Source of the DNA: Sphingomonas montanisoli
GTDB lineage: Bacteria > Pseudomonadota > Alphaproteobacteria > Sphingomonadales > Sphingomonadaceae
Assembly (NCBI RefSeq): GCF_008274695.1
Contig: NZ_VTOU01000004.1
Coordinates: 62,001-126,000, forward strand
Reading direction: 5' to 3'
Length of the DNA stretch: 64,000 bases
Positions 29,857 to 37,880 of the stretch are shown here, piece by piece. The notes beneath the pieces are model-generated. The model did no database searches. It had not been told where the DNA came from and saw nothing but the letters and a program-made list of their open reading frames with translations. Made by a program: the position numbers and the translations under genes. Numbering within the stretch: position 1 is the stretch's first letter; each line of letters begins with the position of its first letter.

Positions 29857-30505
29857 CACGACGATCGCGATCATCGGCGGCACCGGCAAACTGGGTGCCG
29901 CGATCGGCCGCCGGCTCGCGCAGGCAGGACGCAAGGTGATCCTGGGTTCGCGCGCCGCCGAAAGCGCCGTCGCGAAGGCCGAGGAACTGGGCTTCGGCCT
30001 GACGGGCATGAGCAACGCCGATGCGGCGGCGGCAGGCGATGTCCTGATCGTCACCGTCCCCTTCGCCGCGCAGGATGCTACGCTGGCGGAAATCGCGCCT
30101 TTCGCCGCCGGCAAGATCGTGTGCGACACCACCGTCCCGCTCGTCCCGCCCAAGGTGATGCGCGTGCAGATGCCGGCCGAAGGCAGCGCCGCCGTCCGCG
30201 CGCAGCAGATCCTGGGCGAAGGTGTCACCGTCGTCTCGGGTTTCCACAATGTCGCCGCGCACAAGCTGGCGACCGACGACGATATCGGCTGCGACGTCCT
30301 CGTCTTCGGTGACGACAAGGCGGCGCGTTCGGTGATCGTCGAACTGGCCGATGCAGCCCGCCTGCGCGGCTTGCACGGCGGCGCGCTCGTCAATTCGGCG
30401 GCGGCCGAGGCGCTGACCTCGGTCCTGATCTTCATGAACAAGACCTACAAGGTCGACGGCGCCGGCATCCGCATCACCGGCGAACTGATCCCGCTGGAAG
30501 ATTGA
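29831..30505 (+). CDS. npdG: NADPH-dependent F420 reductase
   Basis: This 224-residue Rossmann protein (FNO family) exchanges hydride between NADPH and F420, so it would supply F420H2 for the local oxidoreductase. IAIIGGTGKLGAAIG is the dinucleotide loop, GSRAAES the NADP-phosphate-binding turn, and VSGFHNVAAHKL a conserved core segment. The ATG at 29831 has AGGAGA in front and lies inside fbiC, overlapping it by 26 bases; earlier in-frame starts lack a ribosome-binding site. Its stop overlaps the start of cofE by one base. Confidence 0.92.
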   Translation: MTTNAASPDTTIAIIGGTGKLGAAIGRRLAQAGRKVILGSRAAESAVAKAEELGFGLTGMSNADAAAAGDVLIVTVPFAAQDATLAEIAPFAAGKIVCDTTVPLVPPKVMRVQMPAEGSAAVRAQQILGEGVTVVSGFHNVAAHKLATDDDIGCDVLVFGDDKAARSVIVELADAARLRGLHGGALVNSAAAEALTSVLIFMNKTYKVDGAGIRITGELIPLED

Positions 30506-31242
30506 TGATCGAAATCATCGGCCTCGACGCGATCGGGGAAGTGGGGGAGGGGGCTGATCTCGCCTCCATCCTCGCCGACGCGCTTCATGCGAAGAATATC
30601 GAACTGCGTGATGGCGACGTCCTCGTCGTCACGCAGAAGATCGTGTCGAAGGCCGAAGGTCGCATGATCGCGCTCGACGCGGTCCTGCCCGATGCGGCGG
30701 CGCAGGAACTCGCGGCCACCACGCGCAAGGATCCGCGCCTCGTGGCGCTGGTGCAGGCGGAATCGTCGGCGGTCGTCCGCGCGGTGCCGCACGTTCTGAT
30801 CACGCGTCACAATACCGGCCACGTCATGGCCAATGCCGGGATCGACCAGTCGAACCTCGGCCCCGATCGCGACGGTTTTGCCTTGCTGCTGCCGCAGGAC
30901 CCTGATGCGTCTGCCGCGCGCCTGCATGAAGCTCTCGGCGTCGCGGTGGTCATTTCGGACAGCTTCGGCCGCCCCTGGCGCTATGGCGTCGTCAATGTCG
31001 CGATCGGCGCTGCCGGCCTGCCCGCGCTGATCGATCGGCGCGGCGAACAGGATCGCGACGGCCGCATCCTCGAAGTCACCCAGGTTGCCCTGGCCGATGC
31101 GGTGGCGAGCGCGGCTGGCCTTGCGACGGGGGAGGGGGCCGAAGGCGTTCCCGCCGCACTCGTTCGCGGGCTGCGCTGGGATGCGCCCGATGTGCCCGCC
31201 GCTGCGATCGTCCGCCCGCCGCACGAGGATCTCTTCCGCTAG
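30505..31242 (+). CDS. cofE: Coenzyme F420-0:L-glutamate ligase
   Basis: CofE adds glutamate residues to F420-0 using GTP. The 245-residue protein shows the family start IGLDAIGEVGEGADL, the GDVLVVTQKIVSKAEGR motif, and SDSFGRPWRYGVVNVAIG in the catalytic core. It is only the ligase domain, without the nitroreductase-like C-terminal domain of mycobacterial FbiB. The ATG at 30505 shares one base with the npdG stop; a TTG one codon earlier is less likely. It ends the F420 gene set; a 222-bp gap follows. Confidence 0.94.
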   Translation: MIEIIGLDAIGEVGEGADLASILADALHAKNIELRDGDVLVVTQKIVSKAEGRMIALDAVLPDAAAQELAATTRKDPRLVALVQAESSAVVRAVPHVLITRHNTGHVMANAGIDQSNLGPDRDGFALLLPQDPDASAARLHEALGVAVVISDSFGRPWRYGVVNVAIGAAGLPALIDRRGEQDRDGRILEVTQVALADAVASAAGLATGEGAEGVPAALVRGLRWDAPDVPAAAIVRPPHEDLFR

Positions 31243-31464
31243 GGAGGATCCTCCGACTCGGTGCGATTTCTCGCCACCGGTATCGAATTATATCGTCATC
31301 CGTAACATCGGCCTCCGCCTGTCGCTGCGGACGGGCCTGGATTTTCGCGAGGAATTGCGGCCGCATGCCCGAAAACAATGTGGTGGGGCGATTGCCGTTG
31401 ACAGGTTGGCACGCTCACGTCATTTCTAACCCTAGATGCAGATTTCACTGCACCGGGGAGAGCG

Positions 31465-32688
31465 ATGTCGACCGTTCCTGATCATGTGCCGGCTGAGCTG
31501 GTAAAGGACTTCAGCTACTTCACTGGTCCGGGCATGTGCCCGATGCGTGGTGGCGATCCGCAGGGCGCACTCGCTGCGCTTCACGATGGCCCGCCCGTCT
31601 TCTACGCGCCGAACAACACCTATGACGGATACGGCACCTGGGTGTTCGTACGCGCCGAGGATCAGCGCCGCGTGCTGCAGGATGCGGAAACCTTCTCTTC
31701 GCACCGCAAAATCTTCGAAAAAGCGCTCGGATACGATCTCCCGACGATCCCGCTCGAGGTCGATCCGCCCGAACATGGCGCCTATCGCTCGCTCCTCAAT
31801 CCACTGCTCAGCCCCAAGCGGGTCATGGCGATGGAGGCGGCCAATCGCGCCCGCGCCGTCGAACTGATCGAGGGGATCAAGGCCAGGGGCAATGACTGCG
31901 AAGTCATGAACGAGTTCGCCTTCCCCTTCGCGGTCGGCGTGTTTCTTGAATTTCTGGGTCTCCCCCAGTCGCGCCGCGAGGAATTCCTCGGCTGGGCCGA
32001 CAAGCAATTCCACGGCACACCTGAAGAGCGCGGTGAGGCGATCCGCACCGTCATCGCCTTCATGCAGGAATTGGTCGATCTGCGCCGCCGCGAGCCCGCT
32101 GAGGACTTCATGACCTTCGTCGTCCAGGCGAAGGTTGATGGCCGCGAGATGACCGACAAGGAAGCCGTTGGCATGGGGGCGCTATTGTTCGTCGCCGGCC
32201 TCGACACCGTCGCCGCCGCGATCGGCTTCGATTTCCGTTATCTCGCCGAAAATCCGGAGCAGCAGGAAAAGCTGCGCGCCGAGCCGCAGGGCGTGGTGCT
32301 GGCGGTGGAGGAGCTGCTGCGCGCCTTCCCGACCGTGATCATGACGCGCATCGCTTCGCGCGATACCGAATATGACGGCATCAAGATCAAGGCGGGCGAT
32401 CGCATCTCGTGCCCGTCGATGGTCGCGAACCGTGACCCGCAGGAATTTCCCGATCCCAACACGATCGATCTGGCGCGTCCGAATAACCGCCACGTCGCCT
32501 TCGCTTATGGTCCGCACCGGTGCCTCGGGTCGCATCTTGCCCGGCGCGAACTGGCTATCGCGATGGAGGAATGGCTCAAGCGCATCCCCACCTTCCGCCT
32601 GAAGGACGGCGTCGCGCCGACCACCTATGGCGGCCACGTCTTCGGGATCGAAGACGTGCGGCTGGCTTGGGGGGCGGCGGGTCGATGA
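31465..32688 (+). CDS. Cytochrome P450 (P450cam-like class I)
   Basis: A soluble bacterial P450 of 407 residues. The heme-binding motif is FAYGPHRCLG with Cys353, the I-helix oxygen-activation motif is VAGLDT, and the K-helix EELLR is present. The N-terminal sequence and length resemble CYP101-type enzymes that hydroxylate terpenoids and other small hydrophobic molecules. The ferredoxin gene overlaps its stop by four bases and is probably its redox partner; a ferredoxin reductase is not in the window. It heads a long rightward operon with paired acyl-CoA dehydrogenases, so hydroxylation probably precedes beta-oxidation. Confidence 0.94.
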   Translation: MSTVPDHVPAELVKDFSYFTGPGMCPMRGGDPQGALAALHDGPPVFYAPNNTYDGYGTWVFVRAEDQRRVLQDAETFSSHRKIFEKALGYDLPTIPLEVDPPEHGAYRSLLNPLLSPKRVMAMEAANRARAVELIEGIKARGNDCEVMNEFAFPFAVGVFLEFLGLPQSRREEFLGWADKQFHGTPEERGEAIRTVIAFMQELVDLRRREPAEDFMTFVVQAKVDGREMTDKEAVGMGALLFVAGLDTVAAAIGFDFRYLAENPEQQEKLRAEPQGVVLAVEELLRAFPTVIMTRIASRDTEYDGIKIKAGDRISCPSMVANRDPQEFPDPNTIDLARPNNRHVAFAYGPHRCLGSHLARRELAIAMEEWLKRIPTFRLKDGVAPTTYGGHVFGIEDVRLAWGAAGR

Positions 32689-32897
32689 AAATCCGTGTCG
32701 TGAAGGAAAAGTGCGCGGGCCACGCCCGCTGCTGGGCGCAGTCGCCCGAAATCTACGATCTCGATGACGAGGGCTACATTCTCGACGGCGATATCGACGT
32801 GCCCGAGGGACAGGAGCGCGCTGCCTGGCTCGGCGCCAAATCGTGCCCCGAGCGCGCGCTCGTCATCGAAGACTATAAGAAGGACAGCGCCGCGTGA
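32685..32897 (+). CDS. Small ferredoxin with CxxHxxC cluster motif (P450 partner)
   Basis: A 70-residue ferredoxin. The cluster ligands are C10-x2-H13-x2-C16 and a distal C54-P. In ordinary [4Fe-4S] ferredoxins position 13 is cysteine; with histidine there, the protein is of the 3Fe-4S or His-ligated variant type that serves many actinobacterial P450s. The overlap with the P450 stop codon makes it the likely electron donor. It is less common for alphaproteobacterial P450cam-like systems, which usually use [2Fe-2S] ferredoxins. Confidence 0.9.
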   Translation: MKIRVVKEKCAGHARCWAQSPEIYDLDDEGYILDGDIDVPEGQERAAWLGAKSCPERALVIEDYKKDSAA

Positions 32898-34075
32898 GTG
32901 AAGCGTTCCGGGCCGAAGCGCGCGCATGGATGGAGGACAATTTCCCGCCCTCGCTCGCCTTCAAGAATCCGGTCCCCTACCAGAATGACGCCCCCTACGC
33001 GGAGGGCGATCCCGACTGGATCGTCTGGCGCGATCGCATGGCGGAAAAGGGCTGGGGCGCGCCCGGCTGGCCGAAAATCTACGGCGGCGGCGAGCTCGGT
33101 CACGCCGAAATCAAGATCCTGACCGAAGAGATGCGGCGCATCGGGGCGTTCAACCCGATGAAGATGACCGGCTATACGATGCTCGGTCCCACGCTGCTCG
33201 AATTCGGTACCGAGGAACAGAAGGCACAGCACCTTCCCGGCGTCGCCGCCGGCACGTCGCGCTGGTGCCAGGGCTTTTCGGAGCCGGGTGCGGGTTCGGA
33301 CCTCGCCTCGCTCCAGACACGCTGCGTCGACATGGGCGATCATTATCTGGTCGAGGGGCAGAAAATCTGGACCTCGGGCGCCAATCACGCCGACTGGTGC
33401 TTCGCGCTGGTCCGCACCGATACCAGCTCGAAGCAGGGGGGCATCTCCTTCCTGCTGATCGACATGAAGAGCGAAGGCGTCGAGACGCGCCCGATCACGC
33501 TGATCAGCGGATCGACCCATTTCTGCGAGATGTTCCTGAACGCCGTGAAGGTGCCCAAGGACAATCTCGTCGGTGAACTGAACAAGGGCTGGGGCATTGC
33601 CAAGCGCCTGCTCCAGTTCGAACGCGACAGCCTGTCTGAAGGGCGTGGTGAGGGCGTTCCCCTGCTGCCGCTCGCGCAGGAGCGGGTGGGCACCGACGCC
33701 GATGGCCGCATCGCTGACAGCGATCTGCGCACCCGGCTCGTCGCCCATGCGATGCGCGCGCAGGCGTATAACCTTACGATGGGCCGGATCGCGGCCGAGG
33801 GTAAGGCGGGGCAGCGCAACGACGCGCTCGTGCCCGTCCTCAAGAATCTCGGGTCGGATGTCGCGCAGGTGCGCGCCGACCTGATCATGGAAATCCTTGG
33901 CGAGCAGGGGCTCGGCTGGAGCGGAGAGGGCTATTCGGACGTCGAACTCGACGCCTCGCACCAATGGCTCCACGCGCGCGCCTTCTCGATCTACGGCGGG
34001 AGCTTCGAGATTCAGAACAATATCGCGGCCAAGGTGCTGCTGGGCCTTCCCAGCGCGCCGGCTCCGGGGCGCTGA
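32894..34075 (+). CDS. Acyl-CoA dehydrogenase, large subunit of a paired enzyme
   Basis: A 393-residue FAD-dependent acyl-CoA dehydrogenase. The FAD/substrate segment CQGFSEPGAGSDLASL is clear. At the usual C-terminal catalytic position it reads IYGGSFEIQNN, with glycine in place of glutamate. Glu243 in LLQFERDS on the G helix matches the alternative catalytic site used in isovaleryl-CoA-type and steroid-side-chain enzymes. It starts at a GTG overlapping the ferredoxin stop. The next gene is a second ACAD, and adjacent unlike subunits are the pattern of the heterotetrameric ChsE/FadE26-27-type enzymes. Confidence 0.92.
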   Translation: MSEAFRAEARAWMEDNFPPSLAFKNPVPYQNDAPYAEGDPDWIVWRDRMAEKGWGAPGWPKIYGGGELGHAEIKILTEEMRRIGAFNPMKMTGYTMLGPTLLEFGTEEQKAQHLPGVAAGTSRWCQGFSEPGAGSDLASLQTRCVDMGDHYLVEGQKIWTSGANHADWCFALVRTDTSSKQGGISFLLIDMKSEGVETRPITLISGSTHFCEMFLNAVKVPKDNLVGELNKGWGIAKRLLQFERDSLSEGRGEGVPLLPLAQERVGTDADGRIADSDLRTRLVAHAMRAQAYNLTMGRIAAEGKAGQRNDALVPVLKNLGSDVAQVRADLIMEILGEQGLGWSGEGYSDVELDASHQWLHARAFSIYGGSFEIQNNIAAKVLLGLPSAPAPGR

Positions 34076-34076
34076 C

Positions 34077-35186
34077 ATGGCGGTGCTCACCGAAGAACAG
34101 ACGATGCTGCGCGACATGGCGGCCGAATGGGTGCCCGATCGCGCGCCCGTCACCGCCTTCCGCCGCGTCGCGCATGAGAAACTGGGCCACGATCCCGAAT
34201 TGTGGGCCGAGATCGCCGGCACAATGGGCTGGGCGGGCATCCTCGTTCCCGAAGAACATGGCGGCTCCGATTTCGGCTATCTCAGCATGGGCCTGGTGCT
34301 GGAGGAAATGGGGCGCACCCTCGTCGCATCCCCGCTGATCGCGACCGGCGTGCTGGGCGTCGCCGCGCTGCGCCTGGGCGGCGACGCCGAACAGCAGACC
34401 GCGTGGCTCGCGCGCATCGCGACGGGCGAGGCGATCGTCGCGTTCGCCTGCGATGAGGATGGCCGCCACGATCCGGCGAACGTGAAGCTGACCGCGAAGC
34501 GCGACGGCGACGGCTTCCGCCTCGACGGCGTCAAGGCGCCGGTCTCCGAAGGTGTCTCTGCCCGCCTGCTGATCGTCGCCGCGCGCGATGAGGCTGGTAA
34601 GATCGTCCTGCTCCTCGTCCCCGGCGACGCGGCCGGCGTCACCCGCACCCGCCTCGATCGCATCGACGGGCGCGAGGCCGCTCTGATCCGCTTCGACGGC
34701 GTGACCGTGGGCGCCGATGCCGCGCTGACCGGCGGCGCGGCGCTGCTCGATCGCGTCCTCGATCGCGGGCGCGCGGCGCTGGCGGCCGAAATGCTCGGCA
34801 GCGCCACGCAGGCGTTCGAAACGACGATCGACTATCTCAAGACCCGCGTTCAGTTCGGCCAACTGATCGGATCGTTCCAGGCGCTTCAGCACCGCGCGGT
34901 CGCGATGCAGGGCGAGCTGCTGATGACCCGCTCGGCGGTCGAAGCGGCGCTCACCGCGCTCGACGAGGATCGCGACGATGCCCCCATGCTCGTCTCGCTC
35001 GCCAAGGCGATTGCCGGCGACACGCTGCGCCTCTGCTCGCGTGAGATGGTGCAGATGCACGGCGGCATCGGCATGACTGAGGAACATGACGCCGGCTTGT
35101 ACTACAAGCGGTCGGCGACGGCGGACGCAACCGGGGGCAATAGCGCCTTTCACCGCGAACGTTACGCCCGCCTCGCGGGCTATTGA
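34077..35186 (+). CDS. Acyl-CoA dehydrogenase, small subunit of a paired enzyme
   Basis: A 369-residue acyl-CoA dehydrogenase starting one base after the preceding stop. It carries the C-terminal ACAD motifs RVQFGQLIGSFQALQHR and QMHGGIGMTEEHDAGLYYKR. The middle part lacks the substrate-binding SEPGAGSD motif (here CDEDGRHDPANV). In heterotetrameric enzymes one subunit binds FAD mainly and the other supplies the base, and this pair looks like that arrangement. A role on a branched or cyclic acyl-CoA chain is inferred, not shown. Confidence 0.9.
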   Translation: MAVLTEEQTMLRDMAAEWVPDRAPVTAFRRVAHEKLGHDPELWAEIAGTMGWAGILVPEEHGGSDFGYLSMGLVLEEMGRTLVASPLIATGVLGVAALRLGGDAEQQTAWLARIATGEAIVAFACDEDGRHDPANVKLTAKRDGDGFRLDGVKAPVSEGVSARLLIVAARDEAGKIVLLLVPGDAAGVTRTRLDRIDGREAALIRFDGVTVGADAALTGGAALLDRVLDRGRAALAAEMLGSATQAFETTIDYLKTRVQFGQLIGSFQALQHRAVAMQGELLMTRSAVEAALTALDEDRDDAPMLVSLAKAIAGDTLRLCSREMVQMHGGIGMTEEHDAGLYYKRSATADATGGNSAFHRERYARLAGY

Positions 35187-35197
35187 GGAGTTTGGCG

Positions 35198-36196
35198 ATG
35201 CGTTCGCGTGAAGTGCGGCTCGAACGGCGCCCGAACGGCAGCCCGGTCCGCGACGATTTCTCCTTCGGCGAAGTCGACCTGCCCGACCCCGGCCCCGGCG
35301 AGGTGCAGGTCCGCAATCTTTGGATGGCGATGGACCCCGCGATGCGCGGCCGCATGAGCGAGGCGCGCTCCTATGTGCCCCCGTTCGAACTCGGCAAGGC
35401 GATGGAAGGCCCGGCGGTGGGCGAGGTGGTCGCCTCGAACGATCCGAACTTCGTACCCGGCGATCTTGTCTGGTCGCGCCTCGGCTGGCGTGAGGGCTTC
35501 ACGGCTCCGGCGAACAAGGTCGAGAAGCGCAGCCGCGATCTACCGCCGCAGGCCTATCTGGGCTTCGCGGGCATGACCGGCCTCACGGCCTATGTCGGCC
35601 TGCTCCACAGCGCCGCGCTCAAGCCCGGTGACACCGTGTTCGTCTCGGCCGCGTCGGGCGGCGTCGGCTCGGTCGTCTGCCAGATCGCCAAGCTCAAGGG
35701 CCACAAGGTGATCGGTGCGGCGGGCGGTGAGCGCAAGAAGCGCTATCTGCTCGACGTCCTCAAGCTGGACGGCGCGATCGACTATAAGGCCGAACCCAGC
35801 CTCACCAAGGCGCTCGCGCGTGAGGCGCCCGAAGGCATCGACGTCTATTTCGACAATGTCGGCGGCGAACATCTCCAGGCTGCGCTCGCGATCGCGAACA
35901 AATATGCGCGCTTCGCCCTGTGCGGGATGATCTCGCAGTATAATTCGACCGAGCCTTCGGCCGCACCGCGCAACCTGACGGCCGCGGTGACGAAGGAACT
36001 GACGCTCCAGGGCTTCATCGCGCTCAACCATCTCGACAAGATGGACGCGTTCCTGGCCGACGTCCGCGCCTGGCACGCCGCCGGCCTGCTGACCCCGGCC
36101 GAGACCGTCTATGAAGGCCTCGACCGTTCGCTCGAAGCTTTTGACGGTCTGTTCGACGGCTCCGGCCTCGGCAAGATGCTCGTCAAGATCGCCTGA
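35198..36196 (+). CDS. NADP-dependent MDR oxidoreductase (prostaglandin/alkenal reductase-like)
   Basis: A 332-residue zinc-free MDR enzyme of the PTGR/CurA group, which reduces alpha,beta-double bonds of enones and enals with NADPH. Typical features are WMAMDPAMRGRM, FAGMTGLTAYVGL, VFVSAASGGVGSVV and YFDNVGGEHLQAAL. The ATG at 35198 with GAGGAG upstream is chosen over a TTG five codons earlier that overlaps the previous gene. Within the P450-ACAD operon it could saturate an intermediate double bond. Confidence 0.9.
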   Translation: MRSREVRLERRPNGSPVRDDFSFGEVDLPDPGPGEVQVRNLWMAMDPAMRGRMSEARSYVPPFELGKAMEGPAVGEVVASNDPNFVPGDLVWSRLGWREGFTAPANKVEKRSRDLPPQAYLGFAGMTGLTAYVGLLHSAALKPGDTVFVSAASGGVGSVVCQIAKLKGHKVIGAAGGERKKRYLLDVLKLDGAIDYKAEPSLTKALAREAPEGIDVYFDNVGGEHLQAALAIANKYARFALCGMISQYNSTEPSAAPRNLTAAVTKELTLQGFIALNHLDKMDAFLADVRAWHAAGLLTPAETVYEGLDRSLEAFDGLFDGSGLGKMLVKIA

Positions 36197-36219
36197 TTTT
36201 CGGAACTGAAAGGACTTTC

Positions 36220-37428
36220 ATGCGCCGCGCCGCCATCGTCTCGCCCATCCGCACCGCCGTCGGCGGCTTCGGGGGCAGCCTCGCCAACATTCCGCCGGGT
36301 GAGCTGGGCGCGATCGTCCTGAAGGCTCTGCTCGCGCGCACCAAGATCGATCCGGAGCGGATCGACGATGTCGTGTTCGCGCAAGGCTATGGCAATGGCG
36401 AGGCGCCCGCCATCGGCCGCTGGGCCGCTCTGGCTGCCGGCCTCCCGATCGAGGTTCCGGGCTATCAGCTCGATCGCCGCTGCGGCTCGGGCCTGCAGGC
36501 CGTGATCGACGCCGCGATGATGATCCAGACGGGCGCCGCCGATGTCGTCGTCGCTGGCGGCGTCGAAAGCATGTCGAACGTCGAATATTATTCGATGGAC
36601 CACCGCCGTGGCGCGCGTTCGGGCTCGACCACGATGCACGATCGCCTGACGCGCGGACGCGTGATGTCGCAGCCGATCGAGCGGTTCGGCGTGATCTCGG
36701 GCATGATCGAGACCGCGAACAACCTCGCCAGCGACTACAATATCAGCCGCGAGGAATGCGACGCCTACGCGCTGCGCAGCCACCGCCGCGCCGCCGCGGC
36801 CTGGGCCGAAGGCAAGTTCGACGACGAACTGGTTCCCGTCTCCGTTCCCCAGAAGCGTGGCGAGCCAGTGATCTTCGCGAAGGACGAGGGCATCCGCGCC
36901 GACGCGACGATGGAATCGCTGGGCGCGCTTCGCTCGCTCGAAAAGGGTGGTGTGGTCACGGCGGGCAATGCCAGTCAGCAGAATGATGCGGGGGCGGCTT
37001 GCCTCGTCGTCGCCGAAGACAAGCTCGAAGAACTCGGCCTCGAGCCGCTGGCGTGGTTCCACAGCTGGGCTGCCGCGGGTTGCGAGCCGTCGCGCATGGG
37101 CATCGGCCCGGTGCCGGCAACCGAGCGCCTGTTTCGCCGCACCGGCCTTTCGTGGAAGGATATCGGCCTCGTCGAACTCAACGAAGCCTTCGCGCCGCAG
37201 GTGCTCGCCTGCCTCAAGGGCTTCGGTTGGGGCGGGGAGGAGGATTGGGGCGATCGCCTCAACGTCAACGGATCGGGCATTTCGCTCGGCCACCCGATCG
37301 GCGCGACCGGCGGACGCATCCTGGCGAACCTGCTGCGCGAAATGCAGCGCCGCGAGGTCCGCTACGGGCTGGAGACGATGTGCATCGGCGGCGGGCAGGG
37401 GCTCGCGGCGGTGTTTGAGCGCGCCTGA
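36220..37428 (+). CDS. Thiolase (acetyl-CoA C-acyltransferase)
   Basis: A 402-residue thiolase with the full catalytic set: nucleophile Cys88 in DRRCGSGLQ, histidine in GHPIGATGG, and a C-terminal cysteine in CIGGGQG. It cleaves 3-ketoacyl-CoA with CoA, releasing acetyl- or propionyl-CoA. It lies 23 bases after the MDR gene, in the same operon. A separate thiolase gene is present at 42.5 kb, and a thiolase-like protein without the cysteine at 20.6 kb. Confidence 0.95.
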   Translation: MRRAAIVSPIRTAVGGFGGSLANIPPGELGAIVLKALLARTKIDPERIDDVVFAQGYGNGEAPAIGRWAALAAGLPIEVPGYQLDRRCGSGLQAVIDAAMMIQTGAADVVVAGGVESMSNVEYYSMDHRRGARSGSTTMHDRLTRGRVMSQPIERFGVISGMIETANNLASDYNISREECDAYALRSHRRAAAAWAEGKFDDELVPVSVPQKRGEPVIFAKDEGIRADATMESLGALRSLEKGGVVTAGNASQQNDAGAACLVVAEDKLEELGLEPLAWFHSWAAAGCEPSRMGIGPVPATERLFRRTGLSWKDIGLVELNEAFAPQVLACLKGFGWGGEEDWGDRLNVNGSGISLGHPIGATGGRILANLLREMQRREVRYGLETMCIGGGQGLAAVFERA

Positions 37429-37500
37429 ACAGGTTGATCACGAACGGTTCAGCCACCGCCGGGCAGGGCGGGAGCCGGTAACGTGGAAGGGAATGTGGAT

Positions 37501-37869
37501 ATGCGTATCGGTGGTGTGATTCTGGGGGCGCTGGCGCTGGCGACATCGTCGGGCGCGATGGCGGCGGGCGATGCGGCGAAGGGCAAGTCCTTCTTCGTGC
37601 GTTGCGCGGTGTGCCACAAGACGGTCGCGGGTCAGAACGGCATCGGGCCCAGCCTGGCCGGCGTTTCAGGTCGCAAGGCCGGCACGCTGGCCGGCTTCAA
37701 TTACTCTCCGGCGATGAAGGGCGCGAACTTCGCCTGGACCCAGGCGAACCTGGACGCCTATCTCACCAAGCCGATGGCCAAGGTGCCGGGCACGCGGATG
37801 ATCTTCATGGGCGTGCCCAAGGCAGAGGATCGGGAAAACCTGATCGCCTATCTCGCGACGCTGAAATAA
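37501..37869 (+). CDS. Soluble cytochrome c (class I, c2-like)
   Basis: A 122-residue periplasmic monoheme cytochrome. It has a signal peptide to about residue 22 (SGAMAA), heme attachment C35-AV-C38-H39, and a C-terminal methionine ligand region in GTRMIFMGV. It resembles mitochondrial-type/c2 cytochromes. An upstream GTG at 37483 is also in frame, but ATG 37501 gives a normal signal peptide. Its place amid CoA genes is odd; it could accept electrons from the quinohemoprotein dehydrogenases of this region. Confidence 0.92.
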   Translation: MRIGGVILGALALATSSGAMAAGDAAKGKSFFVRCAVCHKTVAGQNGIGPSLAGVSGRKAGTLAGFNYSPAMKGANFAWTQANLDAYLTKPMAKVPGTRMIFMGVPKAEDRENLIAYLATLK

Positions 37870-37880
37870 GGACAGGCATA

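Noticed and set aside
31436-31456. TGCAG...CTGCA inverted repeat upstream of the P450 as another operator copy
   Set aside because: Half-site spacing and sequence differ from the 14-bp consensus, so it was not counted.
31465-32688. Naming a specific P450 subfamily or substrate
   Set aside because: The P450cam-like motifs do not define substrate. A CYP number needs a database alignment.
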